From: Pseudomonadota bacterium
Lineage (GTDB): Bacteria > Myxococcota_A > Polyangia > Haliangiales > Haliangiaceae
NCBI GenBank assembly: GCA_022360315.1
Contig: JAKSDA010000410.1
Span: 1 to 46,917, forward strand
Reading direction: 5' to 3'
DNA: 46,917 nt
A program made the position numbers and the translations under genes. Positions 1 through 10,177 of this stretch are shown one piece after another. Every line of letters starts with the position of its first letter. The first letter of the stretch is position 1. Under the pieces are notes generated by a model that saw only the letters and a program-made list of their open reading frames with translations, made no database searches and was not told the origin of the DNA.

Positions 1-290
1 ATCTCGGCAATAACGCCGTCCTTCTTGGCCAGCTTGGCTTTCAGAGTTTCATTCTCACGCTCCAGCTTGGCCTCGCGGCTATCTCTTCCACGACGCTGCG
101 TGCCGGCGTCCAGGGCAGCCTCGAGCTGGCCGAAGACATGATTCTGCCAGCTATAAAACACGCTCGGCTGGATCTTGTACTTATCGCAGAGGTCAGAGAT
201 AGGGACCTTGTCGACGAGGTGTTGCCTCAGGATTGCGGCCTTCTGCTCGGTACTGAAGGTCCGACGTTTCGCGGTCTTTTTCTTTGCCAT
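1..290 (-). CDS. IS3-type transposase OrfA (partial, runs off left edge)
   Basis: Reading leftward from an ATG at 290 gives at least 96 residues: a basic N-terminus (MAKKKTAKRRTFS), then a helix-turn-helix of the transposase_8 (IS3 OrfA) type with the typical runs EQKAAILRQHL, ISDLCDKYKIQPSVFYSWQ and, near the window edge, a leucine/lysine-rich coiled coil (KLERENETLKAKLAKK). OrfA binds the element ends and is usually fused to the DDE-bearing OrfB by programmed frameshifting; OrfB would lie beyond the window. A 40-bp stem-loop sits just upstream of the start. The gene is unrelated to the neighbouring biosynthetic operon and marks its downstream flank as a mobile region. Family assignment is confident; the exact IS group is not known. 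Confidence 0.8.
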   Translation of the reverse strand, partial: MAKKKTAKRRTFSTEQKAAILRQHLVDKVPISDLCDKYKIQPSVFYSWQNHVFGQLEAALDAGTQRRGRDSREAKLERENETLKAKLAKKDGVIAE

Positions 291-294
291 GACT

Positions 295-334
295 TGACTC
301 CTGTAGCTCTACAACAAAGAGCTGGTTGGAGTCA
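295..334. repeat. Two-tier stem-loop between OrfA and the COQ4-like gene
   Basis: TGACTCC (295-301) pairs with GGAGTCA (328-334), and inside it AGCTCT (305-310) pairs with AGAGCT (318-323) around a 7-nt loop. There is no T-tract, so it is not an ordinary Rho-independent terminator. On the minus strand its outer edge reads TGACTCCAACCAGC, beginning with the TG seen at many IS3-family ends, so it may hold the insertion-sequence terminus. It could also insulate orfA from read-through out of the biosynthetic operon. Confidence 0.5.
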
Positions 335-460
335 CGTTCCAGCTGAACCGGAACACCACTCGTGTCGCAGCCGGCGAAGGCCATTCCTTGTCCGGACATC
401 CAGCCGGCGACAGGCCGCGTGTACACGCGTGCATCGACAGCTTGCATGCGACGCCGGCAC

Positions 461-1201
461 CTACGCCGCTGTGCCCGGTGTCGATTTTTTCCTGGCCGGA
501 CTGATATGCAGCGGAGCGTACTCGACTGGAGGGTAGAGACCAAGCTGGCGGCGAATATCGTCCAGCGGCCGGGGCAGCAAATCGACCCAGTTCTGCTCGG
601 GCAGCCAGCTCGCCCGCAATGCGCGCACAGCGGCCTGTAGCGCCAATCGCTGCCCCTTGAATCGGCGCAAACGCAGTGAGTACAGCCCCAGGAGCGCCAT
701 GGCACAGACCCCGGTGTTGCGGGTCTGCGCCGCGGTAAAAGCGAGCAAGCAGACTTCGCCGATCAGATCTGTCTGATAACCGGTTACCAGGTGGTAGATG
801 TCGTGACTGTGGAAGAGAAAATCCTGGATGAAACGCTCATCTGGGGGGAGATTTTTGGTGCGTTCGGCGTTGGTGCCCTCTTCGACGTATCCGGTCATGC
901 CCTGTTGCGCCACGCCCTTTTGCTGGCAAAAATCGCAGTACGCCCGGCCCAGGGACCCTTCGGGCAGACTTTCCAGCCAGCCCCAATCGGCCAACGCATC
1001 GCGCAAAGACGGCCGCCGGACGAGCAGGGTGCGGCCGTCCTCGCTCTGGCGCAGGCGCCGCAACAGGCGCTGCAGCGAACGCCCCTGCAGAGCTTCGATC
1101 ACCCGCGCGATCTGGCCCGTGTCGTGGGGATGGCGATAGAGGTATTGCAACACCTCCCAGCCTTCTCGCCAGCGGATTCGATAATAATTATTCTCGGTCA
1201 C
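461..1201 (-). CDS. COQ4-family protein, last gene of the PKS operon
   Basis: The protein is 246 residues. It carries the COQ4 metal motif HDxxH-x11-E as HDIYH (H133, D134, H137) with E149 exactly 12 residues after the second His. In eukaryotes COQ4 acts in ubiquinone synthesis and has been linked to oxidative decarboxylation of the quinone ring. Here no other ubiquinone gene is nearby: the gene follows a polyketide synthase after 118 nt on the same strand, so a tailoring role on the PKS product is inferred. I chose the GTG at 1201 because a perfect AGGAGG lies 5 nt upstream; an in-frame start at 1237 exists but would place that site inside the gene. The C-terminus is proline/lysine-rich and poorly conserved-looking. 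Family is fairly secure; substrate is unknown. Confidence 0.75.
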   Translation of the reverse strand: MTENNYYRIRWREGWEVLQYLYRHPHDTGQIARVIEALQGRSLQRLLRRLRQSEDGRTLLVRRPSLRDALADWGWLESLPEGSLGRAYCDFCQQKGVAQQGMTGYVEEGTNAERTKNLPPDERFIQDFLFHSHDIYHLVTGYQTDLIGEVCLLAFTAAQTRNTGVCAMALLGLYSLRLRRFKGQRLALQAAVRALRASWLPEQNWVDLLPRPLDDIRRQLGLYPPVEYAPLHISPARKKSTPGTAA

Positions 1202-1319
1202 AATGCCTCCTGGGTGGCGAATATCAAACCAATGCACAGTGGGGACACGGTCGTGGTTTTTGCTGTGAATTCGATCGCGAGCCTGGCCGCAAGCCGGCGG
1301 GTGATCGCGGTCGATGTCG

Positions 1320-4300
1320 TCACCATGGCGAGTTCCGTTCTATCGTGCCGACCCGAGGCGGTACCACTCTGCGCTCTGCGCCCAGGCGTTGCTCGAGTTG
1401 GCGGGCCAGGTTCTCCACATTGGGTTCCAGCAACATCGTATAGTGATCGCCGGGTACATCACATACGATCAAGGGCTGTGATGTGCACTGCGTCCAGTCG
1501 GATGTGCTATCGGGAAATACCTCGGCGTAGGATTGCAGGACGTCGCTGGCTCGAAAATAGACCACTGGATCGGGATAGATGTGGGGCTGATAGCCGACCA
1601 GATGCCGGATCGAATGCCGAAGACCGGTTTTGTAAACGTCGAACAGCGATCGCATCTGCGCCAGATCGGTATTTGCGGGCAAGAACCCGGCCTGCTTGGC
1701 CCGCTGCAAGATATCGGCGAACTGTCGGTCGATGCCCGGCGACCGCGATTCGCCGTTGGGCAGGGGAAAGATCCGACCGCGACGTGCGCCCAGGTAGCTG
1801 GCAAACGCCAGCACCAGAGCCGCGTCATCGGCGTCGTCGGGGCGCTCATCGATCAGTGGAGTCGGACTGTCGAACAGAGCCAAAAGGCCGACCCGGTCGC
1901 CCCGCCGCTGCAACTGGCGAGCGATTTCAAATGCCACCACACCGCCGAGCGACCAGCCGCCCAGCAAATAAGGCCCATGGGGCTGCACCGTCTCAATGAC
2001 CTCGATGCTCCACCTGGCCAGCCCGTCCACAGAGGTGTGAACGCTCGGCTCGGTGCTGTCCGCGACTCTGTACGACTCCTCGAGTTCGGCCAGTTGCACG
2101 GCATAAAACGGCTGCTCGGGACCGAGATGGCGGCTCAGCCCGGCGTAGCAATCGACGTCGAGCGCCCCGGGGTGTACGCAGAAAAACCCCGGATTCGACC
2201 CGGTCTGGCGCAGTGCAGTGACCGTGGGTCGGCTCGGGGCTCGCTCGATGGGAGTGGCTCGAGCGCGGTTGTCGGCGGCCGGTGATCCGGTCGCCGAAGC
2301 GGTCATCTGGCCGAGCAACGCCCCTGCCAGCTCGGTGATCGCCGGCCCTTCGAGCAATTTGCCCATGGGGATGGTCACGGCGAATTCAGCTTCGAGCCGG
2401 CTTTTCAGCTCGATACCCAGCAACGAGTCGATGCCCAGATTACTGAGCGGCTGCTCGGGGTCGATCTGCGATGACGGCAGCCCGACTGCGCGCGCGATCT
2501 GGCCGGACAGCAAGCCGATCAGCAGGGGGAGCCGCTCTTTTGGCGCAGCCGAGAGCACCGAGGCCCGGGCCGCGCCGGATTTATCGACCCTCCCGGCCGC
2601 GCCCGGCTCGGCTTCTGCACCGGCGAGATCGCTCAACAGCGGTGACCGGCTCAGGGTTGGATGGGTGCGGAACAGAGTTGCCCAGTCGACCGACATCGCA
2701 GTCACCTGGGTGGCGTCCTGACCGAGCAGCCTCTGCCACAAGGCCAATCCCCGAGTCGGCTCGATGCTGTATATACCCCCTCGGGCCAGGCGCTGGCCGC
2801 GCTCGGCGCCGGTGGCCAGCCCGACCTCGGCCCACGGTCCCCAGTTGATGCTGGTGGCCTTTTTACCCACAGCGCGGCGATAATGGGCCAGGGCGTCGAC
2901 AAATGCATTGGCCGCGGCGTAGTTGCCCTGACCGGCCGAGCCCATGACCGACGCGATCGAAGAAAACCCGGCAAAGAAGTCGAGATCGTCGTCGAGCAGT
3001 TGGTGCAGCAACCAGGCTCCGATCACCTTGGCCCGAAATACCGCGGCCAGCATTCGCGAGTCCAGTCGCAACAAGATCTGATCTTGCAGTACGCCGGCCA
3101 GGTGCACCACGCCCCGGATGGGCGGCCAACCCTCGCGGCGGAACTGGTCGAGGAATGGGCTGAGTTGGTCCTCATCGCCGACATCGACCGCAGCGATGTG
3201 GACACTCACACCTAGCGATTCGAGTTGCCGAATTGCTGCGATCTGCGCGGCCACGCGCGATCCCTGCTCGACCTGGCTCCACTCGGTCCGAGCCGGCAAG
3301 CCGGTCCGTCCCATCAAGATCACTCTACGGGCGCCGTTTCGGGCCAACTCCTCCGCCACGATGAGGCCCAGGCCGCCCAACCCGCCCGTTACGAGGTAAC
3401 TGCCGTCGGGCCGGCACCGCAACCGGGGACGCCGAGCAGCGCGCGATGATGCTCTCGATGAAGAGTTCGGGACACGGCCCTGCCCGGCCACATCTCGGTC
3501 CCGGCGCAAGCGGGCCACGTGGCGTTTGCCCTGGCGGAAGGCGACTTGATTTTCGCCGTCGGGGGTTTTGATCTCCCAGTATAGCAATCGGGCTTCCCTG
3601 CCGTTTTGTGGCCTGTTTTTTGCTGGATCACTGCGTGCCGGATCGACCTCTCGGCTGTCGTCGGGCCGCGATGGCGCATGGTCTATTCGAGGATCCAGAT
3701 CGATTAGTCCACCGAGGAGATCGGGGTGTTCCAGCGCGATGGTCCGGCCCAGGCCCCACAAAGTCGCAGGCGACACAGTGGGGGGGAGTGGCGTGTCGCC
3801 GGCGACCTGAGCGCCGCGGGTTATTATCCACAGGCGTGGCAACGCTCGCCACATCCGGCTGGTGATCTGCTGAATCAAGTACAATACAGTATTGCTGCCC
3901 AGCGCCTGCTCTCGTTCCAGAGCGGCGACATTGCTGTCCTGAGGTGGAAGGGCATCGAGTCCCCACAAATGGACGACACCCCGGCAGGGCTGCCGATAAT
4001 CGGCCATGACCTCGTCGAAGACGCGACCGATATCGTCCGGGCGAGCGGGATCGAGTTCAAAGCGGTCGTCGCCGTGGCGCTGATAGTCCAAGCCCGGCAC
4101 GATCTCGATACAGCGGTCTCCGCTCTGAGCCAGCTGCTCGGCCAGCCGGCTGGACACTCCGGCCCGGTCGGCGAATAGAAACCACATCCCTGGCTCGGCC
4201 ACCTGGGGCAACCGGCGCAGTTGCGCCTTGACGTCCCAGTCGATTCGATACAACCACTCATCGAAAGTATCGCCATCGACCCGCGCCAGGGCGCGGTCCA

Positions 4301-7300
4301 GATACCTGACGCGCAGGCCCAGTATTTCCAGGACCGGCCTGCCGCCTTCATCGACCATCAACATATCATATGACCGCACATGTTTCGATTCATCGTCAGC
4401 GCCGTCGGCGAACCGGATCCAGCTCCACATGCGGGGACCCGGAGCGCGGTAAAACCGCACCTGGGCAGCCCCCACCGGGAGGAACGGGCGATCGTTATCG
4501 CCTTCCGGCACGGCCAGGATTTGCGCGCAGGCATCCATGAATGCCGGATGGAAACAATAGGCAGCGGATTTTTTTGTCCTTTCTGGTTGGTCTTGCACAT
4601 TCGGTGGCAGGGTGACCCGGGCCAGGGCCTCGCCGTCGCCGCACCAGACCTGTTCTACGCCCTGAAAGCTGGATCCGTACTCGAATCCCCGCTGCAGTAA
4701 TAACTGGTAGTGACTCGATTGCGAATTTTCGTGCGAGCACCTTGCGCGGACTGCCTCGAGGTCTACAGCAGGCTCGGCCAGCCGGCCACTCGCGGCCGAA
4801 GCGATCGTACCCCGGGCGTGCAGTGTCCAGTCCTTTTCACCGGCCTGTGGCCGTCCAAAGATCTCGAACGTGTAGTCGTCATCGGCGCGGCGCGAAAGGA
4901 CGAATTGAGTGATGCGGGGCGCGTCGTCGTGCAAGAACATGGGACTGTGGATTTCCACCTCGCCGAGCTGGTGCCCTCGGTCTCCGCACATCTGGCGAGC
5001 GGCTGCCAGCGCCATTTCCAGATACACTGTGGCCGGTACGACTTGCGCGCCGTCGAAGCGGTGATCGCGCAGATAAGGCAGCCGACAATTGTCGATGGCG
5101 TTTTGCCAGACTCGATCGTCCTGGCGATGGGCCAGTTCTACCGACCGGCCCAAAAGCGGGTGGGCCTCTTGCACTTCCGGGCTACCAGCCATTGCGTCGG
5201 GCCGACTGGAGCCGGATTCGCCGCTGTCGCCATCGGCGCCGCTGTCGCCATTGAGCCAGTAGCGCTGGCGCTGCCAGGGCACAGACGGCAGAGCGACATG
5301 TCGAGCCCCGCCCCCATACACCCCCTGCCAATCCACCTCATGACCGCTCTGATACAGCCCGGCCAACGAGACAAAAAGGGTGCTCGACGACTCCTTGCCG
5401 CGACGCAGCGATGGCAGTACGACGCCGTCGCGTTCACGCGCACCCAAGCATTGTCTCGTCGAATGGACAAGGACCGGATGAGCACCGATCTCGATAAAGC
5501 GATCGGTGCCGGCTTCGATCAGGTCGTAAACGGCCGCGGCAAAGCGAACCGGCTGCCTGATCTGCCGGGCCCAGTAATCGGCGTCGAGTTCCGAGCCGTC
5601 GGCGACCGCGCCGGTCATGGTCGAGTAGAGCGGCACAGACGCCGTACGCGGGACCAGGCCGGCCAATGCCTCGGCCAGCTCATTCTGCAGCGGCTCCATG
5701 TCCGCGCTGTGAAAGGCGTGGTCTCCGGCCAGCTTGCGGCAGTCGACTCGGCGCTTTTCGAGTGACTCGAGAACTGTCGCCAGAGCCTGCGGATCGCCGG
5801 ATAAAACGGTTTCAGCGGGGCCGTTGATCGCGCCGACGAACAGCGTATCGGCGTGTGCCGCAATGGCATCCTCTGCCCCGGCCTGCGATAAGCCGACCTG
5901 TGCCATCGCACCTTGCCCGGTTGCCCGCTGCATCAGGCGACCGCGGTGAACGATGACCCGCACGGCCTCGGATAGCGACAGCGCCCCTGCCACGTGGGCC
6001 GCGGCCACTTCGCCCATGCTGTGGCCGACCACCGCATCGGGGGTGATCCCCCAGTGTTGCCACAGAGCTGCCAGGGCGACCTGAAGGCCAAATAACACCG
6101 GTTGCGCCACCGCGGTTTCGGCGAGCCGAGATCGCGACTGGTCGGTGCAGAGTTCGCCCAATAGCGACCAGTCGGTCTCATACTCGGCAACGGCTCGGTC
6201 GCACTGCTCCACAGCGGCGCGAAAAACCGGTTCTCGGTCGAGAAGATCGCGACCCATTCCCCACCACTGCGCTCCTTGACCGCTGAAAACAAAGGCCAGC
6301 CCTGCACCACCCCGGTGGTGGTCGTCTGATCGAAAAACCGGCCGACCGGCCCATCGAATCCGCTCGGGTACATCGCCTCCGCTGGCAAAGTCGGCCAGAA
6401 AAGCCACCATTTCTTCTTTGTTCCGGGCCACCCGTGCCAGGCGGTAATCGTGATGCGATCGACGCATGGCGGCAGCGCGGCATATGTCGGCCAGCGTGGC
6501 ATCCGAGTCGGGTAGAAACTCGATATATGCCCAGGCCAGCGATCGCAGCGCGTCTGGGCTGTGAGCCGAGAGCGGCAACAAGAGCGGCGATTCGGGGCTA
6601 CCTGCGGAAATCGTCGTGGCGGTGTTCGCGCCGATTGTCGTCGACTCAAGGCGGCGTGGTGCTGGCGACTGCGCCAGCACCACATGGGCATTGGTTCCAC
6701 CGAATCCAAATGAACTCACACCCGCGATGGCCGGCTCGGCGCGCTCGGCAAAGCGGCCGATCTCGCACTGTACGCGCAGCGCAAGTCGGTCAAACGGAAT
6801 GTGGGGGTTGGGCTGTTGAAAATGTACTGTGGGTGGGATTTCACCGTGGTGTAATGCCAGGGCGGTTTTGACGAGACCGGCCATTCCAGCCGCGGCCTCG
6901 AGATGTCCAATATTGGTTTTGACCGAACCCAGTGCACAGATACTGCCAGGCTGGCGGCCCAGGGTCAGAACGCGGCCCAGCGCCTTGATCTCGATCGGAT
7001 CGCCCACAGCAGTACCAGTCCCGTGAGTCTCGATGTACTGGACCTGACCCGGCGATATATCGGCCTGCCCATAGGCCTGTCGCAACACTGCTTCCTGACC
7101 ATGCACGCTCGGTGCAGTGAGACCATTGCTGCGACCGTCACTGTTGACCGCGCTGCCGCGAATCACGGCGTAAATTCGATCACCGGCAGCGAGCGCGCTG
7201 GCCAGTGGCTTCAAGATCACCGCCCCGGCGCCTTCGCCGCGAACGTAGCCGTCGGCCCGGGCGTCAAACGCCTTGCAGCGCCCATCAGGAGCCAGAAATC

Positions 7301-10169
7301 CGGCATTATCGAGACTCGCAGTCAGGGTCGGCGACAGTATGATATTGACTCCACCGGCAATCGCCACGCTCGACTCACCGTTCCGCAAGCTCTGGCAGGC
7401 CAGATGGACCGCGACCAGCGACGACGAACAGGCGGTGTCCACAGCCACGCTCGGTCCGTGAACGTCGAGCGCGTAGGACAGGCGGTTGGCCGCGATGCTG
7501 AGCGCATTGCCGGTCGCAGTATAATAATTCTGCGCAATGGCGTCGGGCGATTGCAGGCGACTGTAGTCATTTCCCGAAATGCCGACAAAGACCGCCGTGC
7601 GGGTACCACTCAGCTGCTCCGGCACCTGTCCGGCGTCGGCGAGCGCTTGCCAGGCCACTTCGAGCAGCAAGCGCTGCTGCGGATCCATCGACATCGCTTC
7701 GCGGGGTGAGATCTTAAAAAACAGTGCGTCAAACTGGTCGATGGAATGGAGAAAGCCGCCCCACCGCCGGGCTGACCGGCCGTTCGATTCGCTCACCGCC
7801 CGGCGCAACGATTCGCGCTGGAGCGGAATCTCCGCGATGGCATCCACGCCGCCGCGCAAGAGCTGCCAAAACGCATCCGGCCCCTCGGCCGCGGGAAACC
7901 GGCAACCGATGCCGACAATGGCGATCGGCTCGCCCGCCGGCCGGCGATTTTGTCGCCCGTGGCTTTGTCCACCACCTCGCCGATCGCTTGGTCCATCGAG
8001 CGTCGCGAGCGCGGATACGCCGTGCCCTCGCGATGAAACTCCGCGGCTCAGATGGTGAGCGAGACGCTCGATGGTCGGATATTCATATACCAGCGTGGGT
8101 TCGAGACGCCGTCCCAGCCAGGTTTCCAGTTCTCCGGTCAGGCTCACCGACTGCACCGAACTGAGGCCATAATGGGCCAACGGATGGCGTACGTCGATCC
8201 GACTGGGCTCGATATTCAGCTGGCTGGCAACGCGGCTGACCAGCCAGGACCTGATGTGGGCCTCGCTTCGCGAGATGGTTCCCGGTACAGCCTGTTCGGC
8301 GCTGATCGCGCCCTCTGTGGCGCCCGGCCGGGGCTGGCCTGGCCCGCGCCGATCGATTGCATCACCCGCGCTGGCCGGCCACTGGCCGACCACGCGCAAC
8401 GTGCCGGCCAAATACTCGGCACGACAGGCGTAGCGCTGGATCTTACCGCTCGAGGTCTTGACGATCGACTTCGGCTCGACCACGACAATGGCGTGGGCGC
8501 CGAGATCGTGGACATCGACCACAGAATGTCGAATAGCCGCTGCAACCCGGTCGCCGTCGGGCTCTTGTCTGGTATCGAGTTCGTACACGATGACCAGCTT
8601 TTCCTCGCCGTCCAGGTCGGCAGAAAAGGCCGCACCACAACCGGGCCGCAGAGCCCGATGGCTCTGTTCGGCGGTGCGTTCGATGTCCTGGGGGTAGTAG
8701 TTGCGCCCGCGGATGATGATGAGATCCTTCTTTCGGCCTGCGACAAATAATTGGCCGTGGTAGAGGAAGCCCAGATCGCCGGTCCGCAGGTAGCACTCGC
8801 CATCGCTGTCACCGATCGTGGCTCGAAACGTGCTCTCGGTGTCTTGCTCCCGATTCCAGTACCCCTGCGCCACACTCGGCCCGGATAACCAGATTTCACC
8901 GATCTGGCCCGGCTCACACAGCTCCTCTGTGTCGGGGTCGACGATGACGAGTTCCTGCCCGTCCATGGTATGGCCACAGGCCACAAACGTGGACACAGCC
9001 TGGCTGTCGCGACTCGCGTCATGGCTATCGCGGCTCGAGGCTCGTCGCTCGGTCAAAGCCTCGGAATCGAACGAATGCACCATGGGCGCGGCCGGCTTTT
9101 CTCCACCGGCCACGATCAACGTGGCTTCGGCCAGGCCATAGCAGGGATAAAACGCTTCGCGCCGAAAACCGGACGGCGCAAACGCCCGGGCAAATCGATC
9201 CAGGGTTTCGGCCCGTACCGGCTCGGCTCCGTTAAAAGCCAGGTCCCAGCGACTCAAGTCGAGAGACTCGCGCTCTTCGGCGGTGATCTTGCGTACGCAG
9301 AGATCGTAGGCAAAATTGGGCCCACCACTGGTCGTGGCGCCATGGTGGGACACCGCGCGGAGCCAGCGCAGGGGGCGCTGCAAAAAATGCAGCGGCGACA
9401 TGAGCACCACCGGAAAACCACCGTAAAGTGGCTGGATGATGCCGCCGATCAGCCCCATGTCGTGGTAGGGGGGCAACCAGATGACACCCTTGCTGTGGCT
9501 CGAATGACCGAAGCTGTGGTAAATGCGCTCCGAGTTGTGGAGCAGATTGCGGTGGCTGAGCATGACCCCCTTGGGCGTATTGGTCGACCCCGAGGTGTAT
9601 TGCAGAAAAGCCAGGCCATCGTCCGAAACATCCGGATCGCGCCATTGTGCCGCCGAATCGAGGTCGAGGTCGTCAGTGGCCAGCCAGTGGAGATCTTTCA
9701 GCTCCGGCGCGAGGGCAAACAACGCCCGCGCCATGGCCAGCAGGCTCGATGTGGTCAAGACGACCGCGGGGCGGGCGTCTGCGATAATTGCCTGCAGACG
9801 CGGCAAGGTTCTCTGTAGCGCCGCTGGATCGGGCGGATAGGCCGGCACCGCGACCACGCCGCCGTACAGACAGCCGAAGAATGCTTCGACATAGTCGAGG
9901 CTGGGCGGATACAAGAGCACGGCACGTGTAGCGTTTGCCTCGATACCCTGTAGCGCAGCGCCGATAGCCCGCGCCCGCCGGTCCAGCTGATCGTGGGTGA
10001 GATGAGCTTCCTCTTCCTCTCCATCGAGCAAAAATGTATATGCCCGCTGTTCGGGCTGGTCGCCAGCGCGCGCGTGGACCAGGTCGAGTAACGTGGAAGC
10101 ACTGCTGAGTGGGCTAAAACGTCGTTCCCGTGTCATGGCTTTATCAAATGCAAGAAACCTCGGCTGCAC
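1320..10169 (-). CDS. Single-module polyketide synthase, FAAL-ACP-KS-AT-DH-KR-ACP-TE
   Basis: 2949 residues. Domains: fatty acyl-AMP ligase (about 24-590; YTSGSTNTPKG at 191-201); ACP1 (636-708; Ser671 in YGLSSV); ketosynthase (748-1166; Cys914, His1049, His1089); acyltransferase (1292-1590; Ser1384 in GHSMG, HAFH at 1484-1487, the malonyl-type motif); dehydratase (1670-1955; His1703 in HxxxGxxxxP, Asp1879); ketoreductase (about 1990-2450; GGLGGLG at 2262-2268, Tyr2417, LQD near 2361); ACP2 (2545-2620; Ser2582); thioesterase (2660-2935; Ser2740 in GWSLG, Asp2767, His2909). All catalytic residues appear intact; no enoylreductase or methyltransferase was seen. It should activate a free fatty acid, extend it once with malonyl-CoA, reduce, dehydrate and hydrolyse, giving a 2-enoic acid. 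The start is GTG, 8 nt after the radical SAM stop; an ATG at 10136 is an alternative. Confidence 0.92.
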   Translation of the reverse strand: MQPRFLAFDKAMTRERRFSPLSSASTLLDLVHARAGDQPEQRAYTFLLDGEEEEAHLTHDQLDRRARAIGAALQGIEANATRAVLLYPPSLDYVEAFFGCLYGGVVAVPAYPPDPAALQRTLPRLQAIIADARPAVVLTTSSLLAMARALFALAPELKDLHWLATDDLDLDSAAQWRDPDVSDDGLAFLQYTSGSTNTPKGVMLSHRNLLHNSERIYHSFGHSSHSKGVIWLPPYHDMGLIGGIIQPLYGGFPVVLMSPLHFLQRPLRWLRAVSHHGATTSGGPNFAYDLCVRKITAEERESLDLSRWDLAFNGAEPVRAETLDRFARAFAPSGFRREAFYPCYGLAEATLIVAGGEKPAAPMVHSFDSEALTERRASSRDSHDASRDSQAVSTFVACGHTMDGQELVIVDPDTEELCEPGQIGEIWLSGPSVAQGYWNREQDTESTFRATIGDSDGECYLRTGDLGFLYHGQLFVAGRKKDLIIIRGRNYYPQDIERTAEQSHRALRPGCGAAFSADLDGEEKLVIVYELDTRQEPDGDRVAAAIRHSVVDVHDLGAHAIVVVEPKSIVKTSSGKIQRYACRAEYLAGTLRVVGQWPASAGDAIDRRGPGQPRPGATEGAISAEQAVPGTISRSEAHIRSWLVSRVASQLNIEPSRIDVRHPLAHYGLSSVQSVSLTGELETWLGRRLEPTLVYEYPTIERLAHHLSRGVSSRGHGVSALATLDGPSDRRGGGQSHGRQNRRPAGEPIAIVGIGCRFPAAEGPDAFWQLLRGGVDAIAEIPLQRESLRRAVSESNGRSARRWGGFLHSIDQFDALFFKISPREAMSMDPQQRLLLEVAWQALADAGQVPEQLSGTRTAVFVGISGNDYSRLQSPDAIAQNYYTATGNALSIAANRLSYALDVHGPSVAVDTACSSSLVAVHLACQSLRNGESSVAIAGGVNIILSPTLTASLDNAGFLAPDGRCKAFDARADGYVRGEGAGAVILKPLASALAAGDRIYAVIRGSAVNSDGRSNGLTAPSVHGQEAVLRQAYGQADISPGQVQYIETHGTGTAVGDPIEIKALGRVLTLGRQPGSICALGSVKTNIGHLEAAAGMAGLVKTALALHHGEIPPTVHFQQPNPHIPFDRLALRVQCEIGRFAERAEPAIAGVSSFGFGGTNAHVVLAQSPAPRRLESTTIGANTATTISAGSPESPLLLPLSAHSPDALRSLAWAYIEFLPDSDATLADICRAAAMRRSHHDYRLARVARNKEEMVAFLADFASGGDVPERIRWAGRPVFRSDDHHRGGAGLAFVFSGQGAQWWGMGRDLLDREPVFRAAVEQCDRAVAEYETDWSLLGELCTDQSRSRLAETAVAQPVLFGLQVALAALWQHWGITPDAVVGHSMGEVAAAHVAGALSLSEAVRVIVHRGRLMQRATGQGAMAQVGLSQAGAEDAIAAHADTLFVGAINGPAETVLSGDPQALATVLESLEKRRVDCRKLAGDHAFHSADMEPLQNELAEALAGLVPRTASVPLYSTMTGAVADGSELDADYWARQIRQPVRFAAAVYDLIEAGTDRFIEIGAHPVLVHSTRQCLGARERDGVVLPSLRRGKESSSTLFVSLAGLYQSGHEVDWQGVYGGGARHVALPSVPWQRQRYWLNGDSGADGDSGESGSSRPDAMAGSPEVQEAHPLLGRSVELAHRQDDRVWQNAIDNCRLPYLRDHRFDGAQVVPATVYLEMALAAARQMCGDRGHQLGEVEIHSPMFLHDDAPRITQFVLSRRADDDYTFEIFGRPQAGEKDWTLHARGTIASAASGRLAEPAVDLEAVRARCSHENSQSSHYQLLLQRGFEYGSSFQGVEQVWCGDGEALARVTLPPNVQDQPERTKKSAAYCFHPAFMDACAQILAVPEGDNDRPFLPVGAAQVRFYRAPGPRMWSWIRFADGADDESKHVRSYDMLMVDEGGRPVLEILGLRVRYLDRALARVDGDTFDEWLYRIDWDVKAQLRRLPQVAEPGMWFLFADRAGVSSRLAEQLAQSGDRCIEIVPGLDYQRHGDDRFELDPARPDDIGRVFDEVMADYRQPCRGVVHLWGLDALPPQDSNVAALEREQALGSNTVLYLIQQITSRMWRALPRLWIITRGAQVAGDTPLPPTVSPATLWGLGRTIALEHPDLLGGLIDLDPRIDHAPSRPDDSREVDPARSDPAKNRPQNGREARLLYWEIKTPDGENQVAFRQGKRHVARLRRDRDVAGQGRVPNSSSRASSRAARRPRLRCRPDGSYLVTGGLGGLGLIVAEELARNGARRVILMGRTGLPARTEWSQVEQGSRVAAQIAAIRQLESLGVSVHIAAVDVGDEDQLSPFLDQFRREGWPPIRGVVHLAGVLQDQILLRLDSRMLAAVFRAKVIGAWLLHQLLDDDLDFFAGFSSIASVMGSAGQGNYAAANAFVDALAHYRRAVGKKATSINWGPWAEVGLATGAERGQRLARGGIYSIEPTRGLALWQRLLGQDATQVTAMSVDWATLFRTHPTLSRSPLLSDLAGAEAEPGAAGRVDKSGAARASVLSAAPKERLPLLIGLLSGQIARAVGLPSSQIDPEQPLSNLGIDSLLGIELKSRLEAEFAVTIPMGKLLEGPAITELAGALLGQMTASATGSPAADNRARATPIERAPSRPTVTALRQTGSNPGFFCVHPGALDVDCYAGLSRHLGPEQPFYAVQLAELEESYRVADSTEPSVHTSVDGLARWSIEVIETVQPHGPYLLGGWSLGGVVAFEIARQLQRRGDRVGLLALFDSPTPLIDERPDDADDAALVLAFASYLGARRGRIFPLPNGESRSPGIDRQFADILQRAKQAGFLPANTDLAQMRSLFDVYKTGLRHSIRHLVGYQPHIYPDPVVYFRASDVLQSYAEVFPDSTSDWTQCTSQPLIVCDVPGDHYTMLLEPNVENLARQLEQRLGAERRVVPPRVGTIERNSPW

Positions 10170-10177
10170 AGCTTCGG

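Noticed and set aside
791..1999. 402-codon plus-strand frame across the COQ4-like and PKS genes
   Set aside because: It is antisense to two genes with complete catalytic motifs and shows no domain of its own.
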